64,000 bases of DNA from Corella eumyota. Lineage: Eukaryota > Chordata > Ascidiacea > Phlebobranchia > Corellidae. Numbering within the stretch: position 1 is the first letter of the stretch; every line of letters starts with the position of its first letter. This document shows positions 36,223-54,466 of the stretch, piece after piece. Under the pieces are notes generated by a model. The model was not told the origin of the DNA. It saw only the letters and a list, made by a program, of their open reading frames with translations, and did not search any database. A program made the translations under genes and the position numbers. The DNA lies in the NCBI GenBank assembly GCA_963082875.1, contig OY720101.1:10044001-10108000 (forward strand). The letters run 5' to 3'.

Positions 36223-39200
36223 ATGCCTTTTTGGGACAAATTTCAGTGTTTAAGAAGTGAGGAACCTAAACCAGGTAAAATTAATATTATTTTTGTTCTA
36301 CTTGACCAACTTTTGTTGTGGTATAGCATTATGTTACGTAGACAATGTCCTTTGTTTCCTAACAATAGATTTGGCCTTACCAACCTAAAAGTACTTATAT
36401 TTTTAAAACCTTACTTTATTGTGGAATTTAAAATGTAAAAATCTTTAGTAACAGGTAATAAAAAAATGAGTGATAAATTTATTAAAAATTCCATATTTAA
36501 TTGGTCAAAATGTTGTTCAGTAACTGCAGTCAAAGGTAAAATTATTATAAATTTAGTTGAAAGTTCCTAAAAAAGGACAGTCTTTGTTTATTAATTAAAA
36601 TCGCATTATTAATAAAACCATTAAAAAATTAATCAAGTTACGAAACGTGTCATGTACTGTGTGATCAGTGGGCATTACGCAAATACATAAATTCGTATCC
36701 AGCGCAGTTTTATAGGAATTTATGATCCTTTATAAATTTACGCCCTACTAGGCTACCAATTTTTATTAATAACAGGTTTGTAACAAAGCGACTTATTTTT
36801 AGTGCAAATTAATACTATACGTTTTGTAACATGATATGTAATTATTTGTATTTGTCTATCTTTTTAGTTGAGCCTCTTGTTCTTAAAAACGTGGACTGTA
36901 ACTGGCTAAAATCGACCAATGGGGACGCTCACCACACCTCCGAATATGAGACTCCTAATGTTGTACTTCGCCGTGGACAAAGTTTTAATTTAAAGTTCGC
37001 GTTAAAAAGGAAACTGCATCGAACAGCCGACAAAATTGTGGTTGAATTTAATCTAGGTAATTCACCTTTTATTTATAGAAAATAGATTTAACACATGCAT
37101 TGTTTTTGCTGTTGATTGACCTCCATGTTTAATATATTTATTTAATCCTTCTGATGAAATACCGTACAATAAATACGATATACTGTTTGTTAGATTTTTT
37201 TTAACATACATAAGGGTTCTTTGTGTAACTTAAGTAAATTTATAAAATCCGACTCGTTCTCGAGTTTCCTTTTAAAGTTATTATTGATTATAATTGCCTG
37301 ATAATAAACCTGTATATTGGGTTTTGGCTCAGCAGAAAATGTAAAATCAAACCAACTACCTCACGCTGTAAAGCCAAGTGTCTTAGCATTACACTTTTGT
37401 TAGTGTAATCAGTCAAATTTGCCGTATTATAATTTATAATACCGTTAAAGTTTGTATTAATCGTATATATGACGCCACTATATACAATTTTGATAAATGT
37501 TAGGTGCAAATCCTCAGCTAATGAACGGGTCAAAGGTTCGATGTAAAATGTTAGCTGTATTGGACGGAAAAAAATGGGGGATGAAAATGACCGATTGTGA
37601 CGACGAGAAATTCATTGTGACGTGTCAAATTAACATTCCCCCAAACGCCTTGGTGGGAAGGTAAACACTTCACTTTTAGTTTACGTTTTATTTATTTTAT
37701 CCTTCAACATTTTGGGAATCTTTATTTTAGGTATAAACCAATTATTGAATTCACGAGCGAATTGCAAGATGGAAAAACGGAGGTGACACGTGACAAGGAG
37801 TCTGATATCATTATTTTGTTTAATCCTTGGTGTAAAGGTAATCCGTAAACAAAATGCCAAACTATTCTATTCATGTTGGCGTCAAATACAAATGATTTAG
37901 CATTTACATATTTTTTTGTTTCTTTACAAAAATATATTCTATAACGTCACACGTTGTTGTAGATGACGCAGTGTTTCTCGAGGATGATGCTCTGAGGCAG
38001 GAATATGTTCTCTCCGATCTCGGATCGATTTACAGAGGATCCCAGAGCCGAATTTCGCCAAAGAAGTGGAATTTCGGACAGGCAAATTATAAGGCTTTAT
38101 GTTGTCAAGTGACTGTTTAACGTAACATTATTCTTGCTTGTTTAGTTAAAACTGTATTGTCAAGTGACTCATCATCATTTAGATTTATTTGGATCTTTTC
38201 TAAGTCACGTAATGTTAACTTACAGTTGTTTTTTAGTTTGAAGAAAATATTTTAAATGTTTCTCTCCTGTTGCTTGACCGAGATAAAAGAGTGGCAAAGA
38301 AAGAAGGCAAGTGGATTCAGAAAAAGGGCGATCCAGTCTGGGTCTCTCGTATTATTTCTTCAATGGTAAGTGACGTCACAAGAAAAAATTACTACATAAA
38401 TTTTAAACCTTAATTATGTTTAAACGACCCTTTTTATTTTACATTAAACTTATATGATGTATTTCTGCGATAACATGACGTCATGATTACGCAGGTGAAC
38501 GACGACAGCGGAGTGCTTGTTGGTAACTGGTCGGGCGAATATTCTGGCGGTGTTTCCCCGACGAAATGGAACGGAAGTGTGGAGATATTACAACAATATT
38601 TTACAACAGGAAAGCCTGTAATGTTTGGACAGTGTTGGGTATTTTCCGGACTTGTTACAACAATTTTAAGAAGTTTGGGTAAGTTTAAGGTGATATACAG
38701 TTTAACATATATATAAACACAAATAAACTATGTATGATACGTCATTTATGGCGTCATTTATCAAAATGTGTAATAACATGTTTTACAGTAGAGTTATAGG
38801 CGAATATAGGCATCCAGCCATATTCCCAAAAACAACCGACCAAATGAATATTTGCCAAAAAACTAAAATTTAACAAAACGTCATTTTACTGAAATTCGGT
38901 TTAACATCTTTTTATAAAATTAAAAGGAATTTCCCACTAAAGAGGTTAATACTTATTTTCTTATTAAAGGTAAAATGTCATTTTTGATCAAATGTCTTTT
39001 GGTTAAATTGGTTTTTGTTCAAGCAAAAGTATATTAAACACGAATATTTAGAATTACGATTTTTTTTCCTACATAAAAATCCCAAAATTTAATCGGAATT
39101 TTATTTTACTAATATTACATTTTTAGCATTTAAATCATTCGTTTTTTCCAGTCTGTAATGCATTTCCAAAGCCCCTATATATTTCTTATTTTAGTATATT

Positions 39201-41851
39201 TTAGGTGAACGAATTAAAATAATATTCGTTTAAATTGTTTTTAGGCTTTTTGAATAGATTTTAAAACCTAGAATACTAACAAAATTTTTCCTTACATACG
39301 CATGAATGAATATTTTTTAGGCATTCCGACGCGGAGTGTTACTAATTTTGCATCTGCGCATGACACCGAAAGCTCGATGACAATCGACAGTTTCGTCGAT
39401 GAAAGTGGGGAGGAAGTTGATATCGGAGGCGATAGTGTCTGGTGATGTCACTCACAAAATTAAATAATTTGTTTTTTTTAAAGTTATATTGAAACTGACA
39501 ACAATTACATAATTTAATTTAGTCCGAGTAACACTGTTTTCATTGCTGTTTTGTAGCAAGCTTGTGTACCTTTAAAAGCCATTCGGCCAATAAACACACG
39601 TATATCTTATTTACTTTTGTCGACTCAATTACACCTAAAAATATAGTACCAAGATTAAGACAAGAGTATTTAAGGCTTTATAAACAATTGCAACTTTAAA
39701 TATAACTTAAAATTTTTTTTTGTCATCAGGGGGAATTAAACCATAGATTTTTAGTTAATCCTGACCGTTAAAATTTTCCGATTTCAGGAACTTTCACGTG
39801 TGGAACGAGGCTTGGATGAAGCGGGGTGACCTCCCAGAAGGTTATGATGGGTGGCAAGCTGTAGACTCGACCCCCCAAGAAGTGAGTCTTGGACTTTACC
39901 AAACTGGGCCCGCGCCCCTTACCGCAATTAAACGAGGTATGACGTCATTGTTGATTGTGCAAAATTTTTTTTTGTCAAAACCGGTGTTTTTTGGTGATTT
40001 ATTAAGACGTTTCTCGTATTCTTATTATAACCTAACAGGTGAAGTGTACATGGGGTTTGAAACTGGGTTTGTGTTCGCCGAGGTCAACTCCGATCGGGTC
40101 ACGTGGATCGTAAAACAAGATGAAGATGGAAATTACGCAATAACAAGTAAGCATTGTTACGTCACAACCACATTGTTTATTTAATTTTATATATAAGACT
40201 AAATTCATTCTACCCAAGTTTGTTTCCACGTTTTGTTTCCACGTTTTATATAAGTTTATGATGCCACAATGTTTTTCATAATAGGTTTGGGGGCGCGTTA
40301 CCCCAAAGCGGTTGGAAAGCACATCAGCACAAAAAAAGTGGGTGTTGATGAAAGACTTGACGTCACAGATCTTTACAAACATCCGGAAGGAAGCGAGGAG
40401 GAGAGGCAGGCTTTCAAGAAAGCTTACGGCTTCGGGGAAGTTCCCGAGTATCAGAAGGGATTTTTGGATATAGAGGAAGAGGGAAAAAAGATCTCGCTAG
40501 GTTGGTGAATATGTAAACTTGCTTAAAAGATTTTGTAATAGGCTTTTTTTAATCACAAAACAACTACTATTTTATATTATATCAAGGTGTGATTTATTGA
40601 AAACAAGTGTAGTTTTGTGACGCCGAACTTTAAGTCGAATAGTATGGTATAGGGGCTTCAAACCCAAAACATTTCAGCTACTAGTCCGATACTACTACAG
40701 GTATCCCCCTTTTTTTAGCTGTGCTTTTTCAGAATGTCATTTTTTTAGAATTCACGACGTCACCCAACGACAACCTTCGAAACGGCGACGGATTTTCCAT
40801 CGCGATTAAAGTAATAAATCACTCTGATGTAAACCAGAACGTCGACATATCCGCCGTTCTTCATTCTACATTGTATACCGGGGAGAAGAAAAATTTTATC
40901 AAACGTCAGCGATTTTCCGCCATTCCGACCCAAGCCAATGGAAGTAAGTTATGACGTCATAATAGGCTTGAATTGTGATGCCATAATAGCTGGTCAGATT
41001 GCGACATCATAATAGCTGATTAGACTATGACGTCATTAACTTAGTATAATTGACGTTGTTTGCAGCGTCGTTGGTTTTAGGTAAACCCAGTTGGTGCGTT
41101 TAAGTTTTTAAATGGTATTTGGAGAATTCATTTTTGTATTGTGCAAATTTTAAGTAAATTGTGACGTCACACAGGCGCTACGCGGGAGTTCGCAGTCTTG
41201 TTCAGCGACTACGACGGAAAGTTGGTGGATCTGAACTCGATGAGGTTTTGTGCAGTGGTGAGCTCCGAGGGGAAGATGGTCAGTGACCAACTCGATCTTC
41301 AACTTGACAACAAGGACGTTATTGAAATCGAGGTGACGTCATTACAGTTTACGTCAACGATAAATGTGACGTCACAAATTTAATTTTTTGAATAAATGAC
41401 GCAGGTCGCTGGGACACAGTTGGTTGTTAATCAAGATTATGAAGTCACAGTCAATGTTACCAATCCTCTTCCAGTGCGAATGACAGGGGTAACTGTGACG
41501 TTAGAGGGTCCTGGGGTCAGCGAACCGATTACTAAGAAGATCGGGTATGACGTCACAATAAACACTGTTTAAAAATATCTTATGTAAAAAATTCGCTGTT
41601 GTGATAATCATAAATTACTTTGTTTTTTTTAAAAAAGGTTGTATTTTTGTTTTTGTCGAAAGCATAATGATGTATATGACGTCACAAAATTGTATTTTAG
41701 CAAACCATTATTAGCGGGCGGAGCGACAACATTAAAGTTCACGATCAAACCGAAAAAGATCGGCAAAAAAACGATCCTCGTCGATGTTGATTCTAAACAA
41801 GTTAAGGACCTCAGCTCGTACCGCGATATTGACGTCATCAAAAACAAATAA
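36223..41851 (+). CDS. Transglutaminase (protein-glutamine gamma-glutamyltransferase)
   Basis: Fifteen coding exons: 36223-36274, 36868-37056, 37504-37660, 37731-37837, 37963-38081, 38237-38365, 38495-38678, 39321-39441, 39788-39936, 40039-40146, 40285-40500, 40749-40943, 41175-41332, 41405-41544 and 41701-41851, giving 724 residues. The enzyme makes calcium-dependent isopeptide bonds between Gln and Lys side chains. The order is N-terminal beta-sandwich (about 20-165; [12 protein letters not shown]), catalytic core (about 165-510) and two C-terminal beta-barrels. The triad is intact: Cys298 in GQCWVFSG, His356 in NFHVWNEAW, Asp379 in VDSTPQE; the 23-residue His-Asp spacing equals that of human TGM2. 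[15 protein letters not shown] and FGQFEENIL are also conserved. Intron 5 starts with GC rather than GT. No signal peptide. Several TGACGTCA octamers lie in the introns. Which vertebrate TGM it matches best cannot be told by eye. Confidence 0.95.
36466..36535 (+). CDS. Candidate alternative first exon of the transglutaminase
   Basis: An ATG-led 70-base open segment, [23 protein letters not shown], written here as [12 protein letters not shown] then [11 protein letters not shown], ends at a GT donor (AAAG|gtaaaa) in phase 1, the same phase and donor context as the first exon at 36223. Spliced to the exon at 36868 it would give a 730-residue enzyme with a different N-terminus bearing a Cys-Cys pair, which in TGM1-type enzymes is a site for fatty acylation and membrane anchoring. 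A splice acceptor-like 'ctttagtaacag' lies just upstream at about 36454, so it could instead follow another exon. Expression is not shown by sequence alone. Confidence 0.45.
37145..37410 (-). mobile_element. SINE, diverged
   Basis: Reverse copy with 'gactcgttctcgagtttcc', 'ataattgcctgataataaacc', 'ggttttggctcagcag' and the reverse head 'cagtcaaatt' region; in transglutaminase intron 2. Confidence 0.55.
38371..41837. promoter_or_regulatory. Cluster of eleven TGACGTCA octamers
   Basis: Exact copies start at 38371, 38476, 39940, 40952, 41028, 41162, 41334, 41367, 41548, 41677 and 41830. Most lie in introns within 60 bases of an exon border, one (41334) overlaps the GT donor of exon 13 and one lies in coding sequence. 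TGACGTCA is the palindromic CRE recognised by CREB/ATF-type bZIP proteins; whether these are bound is inference. The density far exceeds chance in DNA this AT-rich. Confidence 0.6.
38800..39020. repeat. Possible imperfect inverted-repeat element
   Basis: The left part 'aaccgaccaaatgaat...gccaaaaaac' and the right part 'gatcaaatgtcttttggttaaa' are weakly complementary, and similar words recur at 51800-52010 ('ccatttgaccaaatgg', 'gttggtaaaattg') and 42440-42510. It may be an old MITE family, but the ends cannot be fixed. Confidence 0.3.
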
Positions 41852-43186
41852 CGCGCCCAATCTTTTTTAGTGATGATGTCACATGCATCATGGCGTCATG
41901 TTTAATTTTCTTCAGTTGCTAAGTTGCGTCAACATCTAAACTTAATATCTTAAACATCAACATTTAATAATAACCTTTTATACTTGAATATTCAAAGTTA
42001 CAAGTTTCATTCTAATCCTTTTTATTATAGTACATATAAAATAAATAGATATCTACTATATTACCAAAAACCATCACATTAACTTGGCATTTGAGCAAAA
42101 GTGATATTTACGGCAAATTACCCTGTTTACATGAACAAATTTTGCGTTTAACACCGCTAAAATAATGACTTAGTGACATAATATATAGTTTGTTAAATAT
42201 AATTTAAAAAACGAAATTCTAAGCTGTAAATGGACTCGTGCTGCAATGCTGCACTCGTGCTCTTATTACCAATTGTCATTGTTTCGTTAACCAGCTACTA
42301 CTAAAAAAATTGACTATTTTAGCATGATTAAAATGTTTATGTTAACAGGAAAAATAGGACATTTTCTATTTACCCTCCTTTCACCCCAACCCTTCTGTAA
42401 GAAATTTACTTTTTAGTTTTCAAAAAAATGTCGATCGAAATGGCGAATTTTAAAATTTGGGTTTTCGGGAAAATTTGGTCGAATAATTCTTTGGTAATAT
42501 GGGCAAATATCATAACATATAAAAAAAAAAACTGACAAGCCTGTATGGTTTTGCAACACATAAAAACATTAACTTCACTTATAATAATTTGCATTAATTT
42601 TAAAATGATTTTATTTTTGTATAATTTAAATAAATAAAATTCTTAACTTTTCAACTTTATTGTTTATGTTTTTTTTATAGGTTTTTCCTATTAATATTTT
42701 ATCGTTTTAAAAAAGTTTTTTTAATATTGGCAAATCTAATTGATCAATTTTATATAACTAACATTTATTTATAAGTTTAACCACAAATTCGTACGCACAA
42801 ATAACATGTATTGCTAATGATATTAAAATTTGAGTTAATTTAAACTTTATTGTAATTTATAGAACTTAAAATTTTGAACACTTAATATAGTGTTATTTGA
42901 GGTAAAAAATTCTGGAATCTTAAATAAAATTATAGCTTCCGTACTACAATAATTAAATAAAAATAAACAGAGTTGTTTAAACAAAAAAAAATTAACCATA
43001 ATTATGTAAAAAACTAAAAATTAATTTTAAGTAATTAAAAAAAATTTAATTTGGTAAAACAAAAACGCATGCAAATAAAATATAAACATAAACAGAAAAA
43101 AAAAAAAGATAAAATCATTAAATCAAACATCTTAAAAATCCTTACAAGACAAAAATAAAGTTAACCAAAAAAACGCGGAAAAAATC
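41852..43186. other. Tail-to-tail interval between transglutaminase and CaMK4
   Basis: Contains both 3' UTRs; an AATAAA at 42049 fits the transglutaminase end. A few MITE-like words at 42440-42510 resemble 38800-39020. Otherwise very AT-rich with no coding signal. Confidence 0.6.
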
Positions 43187-49316
<6,130 letters not shown>

Positions 49317-50546
49317 TATGATATTATATGATTTTACAGTTTATAAACTAAATCTAAGAAAAAGTTAAATTGGTGTTCGTGGATAAAATCAAGCAATAAA
49401 AAGAGCTTTTTCCAAGTAAAATTTGTTTAAACTCAGTAACAGTAAATAACCAATTTACCTAGATGCTGTTTCTTTTTAAGACAATAAAGTAATATATTGA
49501 CAATCTGGTTATGTTATTAAAACAATTGGGCTAACAATTCAGTATATTTTATGTTATCCTTGTTAAGGGTCTTTTATGCTTTCCTTTTAACCTTTTATGT
49601 TATAATATCTTAAACTGCAATGGTAACAGTCTACAGTCTAGACTGGTTCGCAATAACAAATGTAACCCAAAGTTTATAACATAAAACCAAATTAGCTGGC
49701 CCAGATTCAAGAATTTTTTTTTAAATGATTTTTAAATTATGTTTATTTTTTTTTTAAATTAAGCTAAAATAAAATATGCTTTTTCAAATATGGAAATTTT
49801 TTTAATATAAAAAAACGTAAAACCAAAGTTCAAGTAATAATTTACTTAATATATATTGTGCACGGTTAAATTAAATTTTTGTCCACAAAAATGTATAACC
49901 TTCACATAAAATGGCTAATAAAAAACTTTACTACTTTACTATTAATCATGTATTTGAACAAACTGCAAATAGCAAATAAAAATTGAAAGCGTCAGTAGTT
50001 GTCCAGACAGCAACGAAAAAATTTTACCACTTGAGGTCATACAAGGACCCGTTTTGTCAAAATTATAAAGATAGTATAAGAAAGATCATACAATAAAAAT
50101 ACATAAAATATCAATAAGATAAATAATATTATTATATAACTTTCAGTTAAAAAACGTTTTGTTTATTTTACTTTAAGATAGTTTTTTATTTAATGCTATG
50201 CAAATTGAAATACTAGAATTAAAATATATGATTCATATTTAGTCAATTTAACCATTCTTATTTCTTTTTTTTGAAATCCTGCAAACGTTAAACTCTTAAA
50301 ATTTTGAAATTTTGTAAATGTTAACTTTGTGTGTTTTATCAACGTTGCAATAACCGTATTTATTTTTTTTTCATCTATATCAAATACAAATTCGTTAAAA
50401 TCATCATTTATAATCGATTACATCATTTTAATTTGATAAAGTCACTAACAATATATGCAAGATAATACATATACAATAAATTAACAACAGATAGCATTGT
50501 GTAGATTGGACTTGAAGGGTAAATATAATTAATATAGTGAGTGATA
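49317..50546. other. Interval upstream of CaMK4
   Basis: Holds the CaMK4 promoter and 5' UTR and the 3' UTR of the discoidin-domain gene. A body fragment of the SINE may lie at 49600-49690 (tcttaaactgcaatggtaac, cccaaagtttataac). No coding exon seen. Confidence 0.5.
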
Positions 50547-52705
50547 TTATTTATATAGTTCATTTTTAACATCAATAAGTATCTCCATTCGCAATGCGAT
50601 GTTGTCTTTAAAAGCTAACGGGTATATTCGAATATATCTTGCCAATATCGGTTCGGCAAAAATATTGAACTTGTAACTGGTATGATCCACGTTTCCTTCA
50701 AATACCTTTAAAAATATTTTACATTAGATAACTTGTTAAAGTTAATTGAAATAAAGTGCCTTATTAAATGCTGAACTTGTGACGTGTTGTAATGCTTAAC
50801 ACACCTAGCTTTAAATGATATGGTCATTGGTTTATTTTCATTGCTTACTTATTATCGTACCGCCCTTAAGAATGGCGCAATAAACGGTTCTCACGTCTGA
50901 CTACAACCAAACAGCAAATTAATTGTTTTGCGAGATGTCAAATGATATTAAAAACTGCTAGGTGCTAAAGACCGGGTTTAAGTCACATTATCTTATACAA
51001 AGGTCGAAAAGTCGTCCTTCTCACATCAAAATTTAAGCCTTTATTGGTTTATTGGTTATACCAAATTTTTGATTAATTATCTTTTTGATTATGTATAAGT
51101 TTTTAATTGCATATAATACAAATTCATAAGCTATGACTTTTCATTACACAAAATCAAGAATAGTAAACTTACTACTCTTGTTTGACCCTCTTCAATAAAT
51201 TGCAAACTTGTGGTCGAATTTCCGTAAGCTATTTGAAAAGTTTTAATATAATCTGTAAAAGTGGTGGATGGTCGCCCTTGACTAACAACTCCTGTTATTC
51301 TGATTGCAGAACTGAGATCAACTTGTATCCATTCCCCAAACCTATCTTCAAAAAAATAGTATCAGATATATATATATATATATAAATATATATTTATTTT
51401 TATTCATTTAGACATGTGGTGTTCATTAAATTAATCGTAATAATTTATATTTGTGTTGTTCTACATTCTTTAATTGCACGTTTCTAATTTTCCAATTAAC
51501 GACGTCAAACGCACCACAGGTGCTTCAAGTAAAAAAGCGTTAATTACTAAACCAAACACATTTCTTTCATTTCTAGTTGTAGAAAACACGTGCTCTCATT
51601 CTCTGTTGTAGAACTTACAGTAAAGTTAATATTGTTTTCTTTATTTAACATTTTAACTAACTACTTATTATTTAACAATTCTATTTGAATAAGGCAATAA
51701 ATTTGACAAACAAATTGTGTAATTATTGGCATCCTTTAGACACATAGAAATTTATTCAGAAAAATGATATTATAAAGAAAGCAAAAATGTTGCCAACAAA
51801 AAAGTTGGTGTTTGCCCACATTACCGAAAACCATTTGACCAAATGGACATTTTCTTAAAAACCTATATTTTAAAAATGACCTTTTACCATGAATAAATTA
51901 AAAGTTTTTTTGAAAACTAAAAAGCTTTAAAAAAATGTTATGATACGCAGGGGTTATTATAAATGAAGTTTTTGTTGGTAAAATTGTGTTTTTGGGCACA
52001 TGACGTTTATTTAAAATATTTACATCTCGTAAGGCTGGGACTCAGCGATACGAACACTACTTGATGACATTAAGTTATTCGGAAGTTTGCTGTTTCTTAT
52101 TCCAAAATTGCAATAATCAACTTTATTAATAAAAAAGATTGTGTTATTTATTTAAATAATAAAAACTTTTTTTTATAATTAGATAAAGTTTTAATTTATC
52201 TGTGTAGTACACTTAAAAAACAGAATTTGTACTTACGCTTTAGAGGGTTGGAAAAGAACGTTCATTGATTTTATCTAAAATGCAAAAAAATATTTAACGT
52301 AGTTCTTAATTGTTTAAAAAAATTACAAAAATGTAATTTAAAAGATAACCTAAAAATACAAAAAATATTACTATTGCCTTAAACATAAACTAAAACTGTC
52401 ATACGCATATAAGAATCATAAAATTGCTAAACAATAAGCAAAAACTTGCCATTTAATTCCAAAATTTTTTTCTGTAACCCGGCGACAATTTCTTTATCAC
52501 AAGAGCAATTTCCCTGAATTCCGGGTAATCCCCTGGGGCCCTCCGGGCGAATAGGCCCACGCTTATCCGGATGACCTTGCTGCCCCTTTTCCAATTGGGA
52601 CTGTGTTGTATTTGTCCCCAGATTAATCGTAAAACAAACTTGGTTATCATAGGTTAAAATAATTTTAATGAAACATGTTGTAATGAACAAAATTTTTAAA
52701 CTCAT
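50547..52705 (-). CDS. Secreted short-collagen and F5/8 type C (discoidin) domain protein
   Basis: Four coding exons, 52705-52450, 52120-52024, 51341-51173 and 50705-50547, join to 226 residues. Residues 1-18 (MSLKILFITTCFIKIILT) are a signal peptide. Residues about 41-67 are nine collagen-like triplets, but two have lost Gly (GHP DKR GPI RPE GPR), then GNCSCDKE and a short helical stretch. From about 86 (DYCNFGIRNSKLP) to the end is an F5/8 type C domain: WIQVDLSSAIRITGVVSQGR, a core YIKTFQIAYGNS and YIRIYPLAF...LRMEIL. The C-terminal Cys of the fold is replaced (EILIDV), so the usual disulphide may be absent. Such domains bind carbohydrate, phospholipid or matrix proteins outside the cell. 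Intron 1 starts with GC (AATG|gcaagt); exon 3 uses the second of two AGs four bases apart. A 38-base segment at 52236-52273 has good splice signals but would stop the frame. Confidence 0.82.
50770..51030 (+). mobile_element. SINE, diverged
   Basis: Landmarks 'gacgtgttgtaatgcttaa', 'ctttaaatgatatggtcattgg', 'accgcccttaagaatggcgc', 'aaccaaacagcaaatta' and 'agaccgggtttaagtcac' in SINE order, between exons 3 and 4 of the discoidin gene. Confidence 0.6.
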
Positions 52706-54466
52706 TTTTGCAGTTATAAAATATTAAAAAAATAAAATATTAAAAAAATAAAAAACATTTGAAAAAAAGTATTAATAAAAACAAACAAAAAACTTTAAAA
52801 TAACAGTGTTTATAAAAAAAATTAGTGAAATAATATGACGATAACCACTTTTAGTTAGTTTCTATTTGTTTATAATTCTTTTTTAATTTTTTGTATTTAT
52901 AGGTTTTTTTAATTAATTTTTAGGAGTAAATTAATTAATATTTTTTAATTGCATAAATTTTAGCATAGGGCCTAGGCTAATCTATTTCTTACTTGTTTAA
53001 ACGTGTTTTTTTAATTTTAATGTAAGAGTCGTAGAATATATTTTTTTCTAGAAAAAGACATTTTTTAAGTTAAAATTACTAAATGTTTTCATATAATTCA
53101 AATTTGTCTTTCCACTTATTTTGTGGGCAAATTCGTCTACATTATTTTTCCTTATTTTTTTTATCAGTTTTAATTTAAAATAACCCAATATATTATGAAA
53201 TATTTTTTATAATAAACAATATTAACTGTCTATGTCAACTTAAAAATATGTTGTTTTGAAAAAACAATTTTGATGATGTTTAGTTTTTTAAATGAATAAC
53301 AATGTGGTATGACAGATTTCCTTTTTGGTTTGTAAAGACTGCAAGTAAGAAAAGAATTTTTATAACATCATAAAATGTTTTAAAAGAATAATCAACAAAG
53401 GGTTTTAAAATATTTTTATGATTGTCAAAAGTGCAGGACTGTTTATTTGTCAAAAAATCCAAATGTTACCAGTGCTTGTATAAGTCACTTTAACAAAATG
53501 TGTTAACATAGTGTAATGTATTTTAACGACACGTGGGTTCTTATCTAAATTTTGTGTGGTTGCGACGTGGTGTTAGTCTTGTAGCCTTGCTTTTTACTTG
53601 TGTTTTATAATTAAGTTGTTTACCATCTCCTTTTATTTAGTTAAGTACTTGATTTGACTGTGTAGACTGATTTATCACCTATTTTATTATTTATTTCCTT
53701 TTTATTATATATGTAATGTGACGATTCTATTTAAATAAGATTACAACTTTTTTAAAACTGATTAAACAAAACTCTAAGTAAAACTTAAAAATGTCTAGCA
53801 AACGGGCGCATACTTGCACTATATTAATATGCTGTTACGTTTACTAAGGTTTAACGATACAGTAAACAACTACACAACAGACAGAAAACAAAATTGTGTT
53901 TTTACACCAAATTAAAATTAATAAAAAAATTTAACACGCATAGGATTAACAAAAAGCCCAACTATTCTTAATAAAACAGAAAACCAAAATTTTTGCAATT
54001 CTGATTGCTTTATGCTAATTAGTTCTGTCCTTAAAAAAAAGGCATTTCTTAGTTTTTGATACTCTTTTGCGTAACTAATATATTCAGATTTATACATCTA
54101 TCTGTATTACCGTTATTGTTAGATGCTTTTAAACTTCTACTCAAGTTTGTCCGGTTTGCCCAAAAAGGAGTTCTTACGTATTTTTTTGTCATATTTTGTT
54201 AGTCCTAATTGATGATGTTTGTTAATACTTTTTTGTTGATCGTTTTTAAACAAAATCGTTTATTTTTACAAAGGTTTTTATTTTTTTTATTGAAGAAAAA
54301 TTAAGTAGGTTTACAAATGAAATGGAGAAAAATAGAAACAATACTAATAAAAACACCCTTTTTATAAAGTTTTTACAAAAGTAATGACGTCAATTTTTTT
54401 TTTTAACTTTTTTTAGTGCAAATACAAACATATATTGCACAAAGTTGAGCAGAAAAGGCAATCATA
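52706..54466. other. Interval between the ULK 3' end and the discoidin gene
   Basis: Contains the promoter of the discoidin gene and the ULK 3' UTR. Very AT-rich; I see no exon, no clear repeat family and no RNA gene. A TGACGTCA occurs near 54384. Confidence 0.5.

Noticed and set aside
40032-40382. Minus-strand frame of 116 codons
   Set aside because: It mirrors two transglutaminase exons and the intron between them; the plus strand carries the conserved protein.
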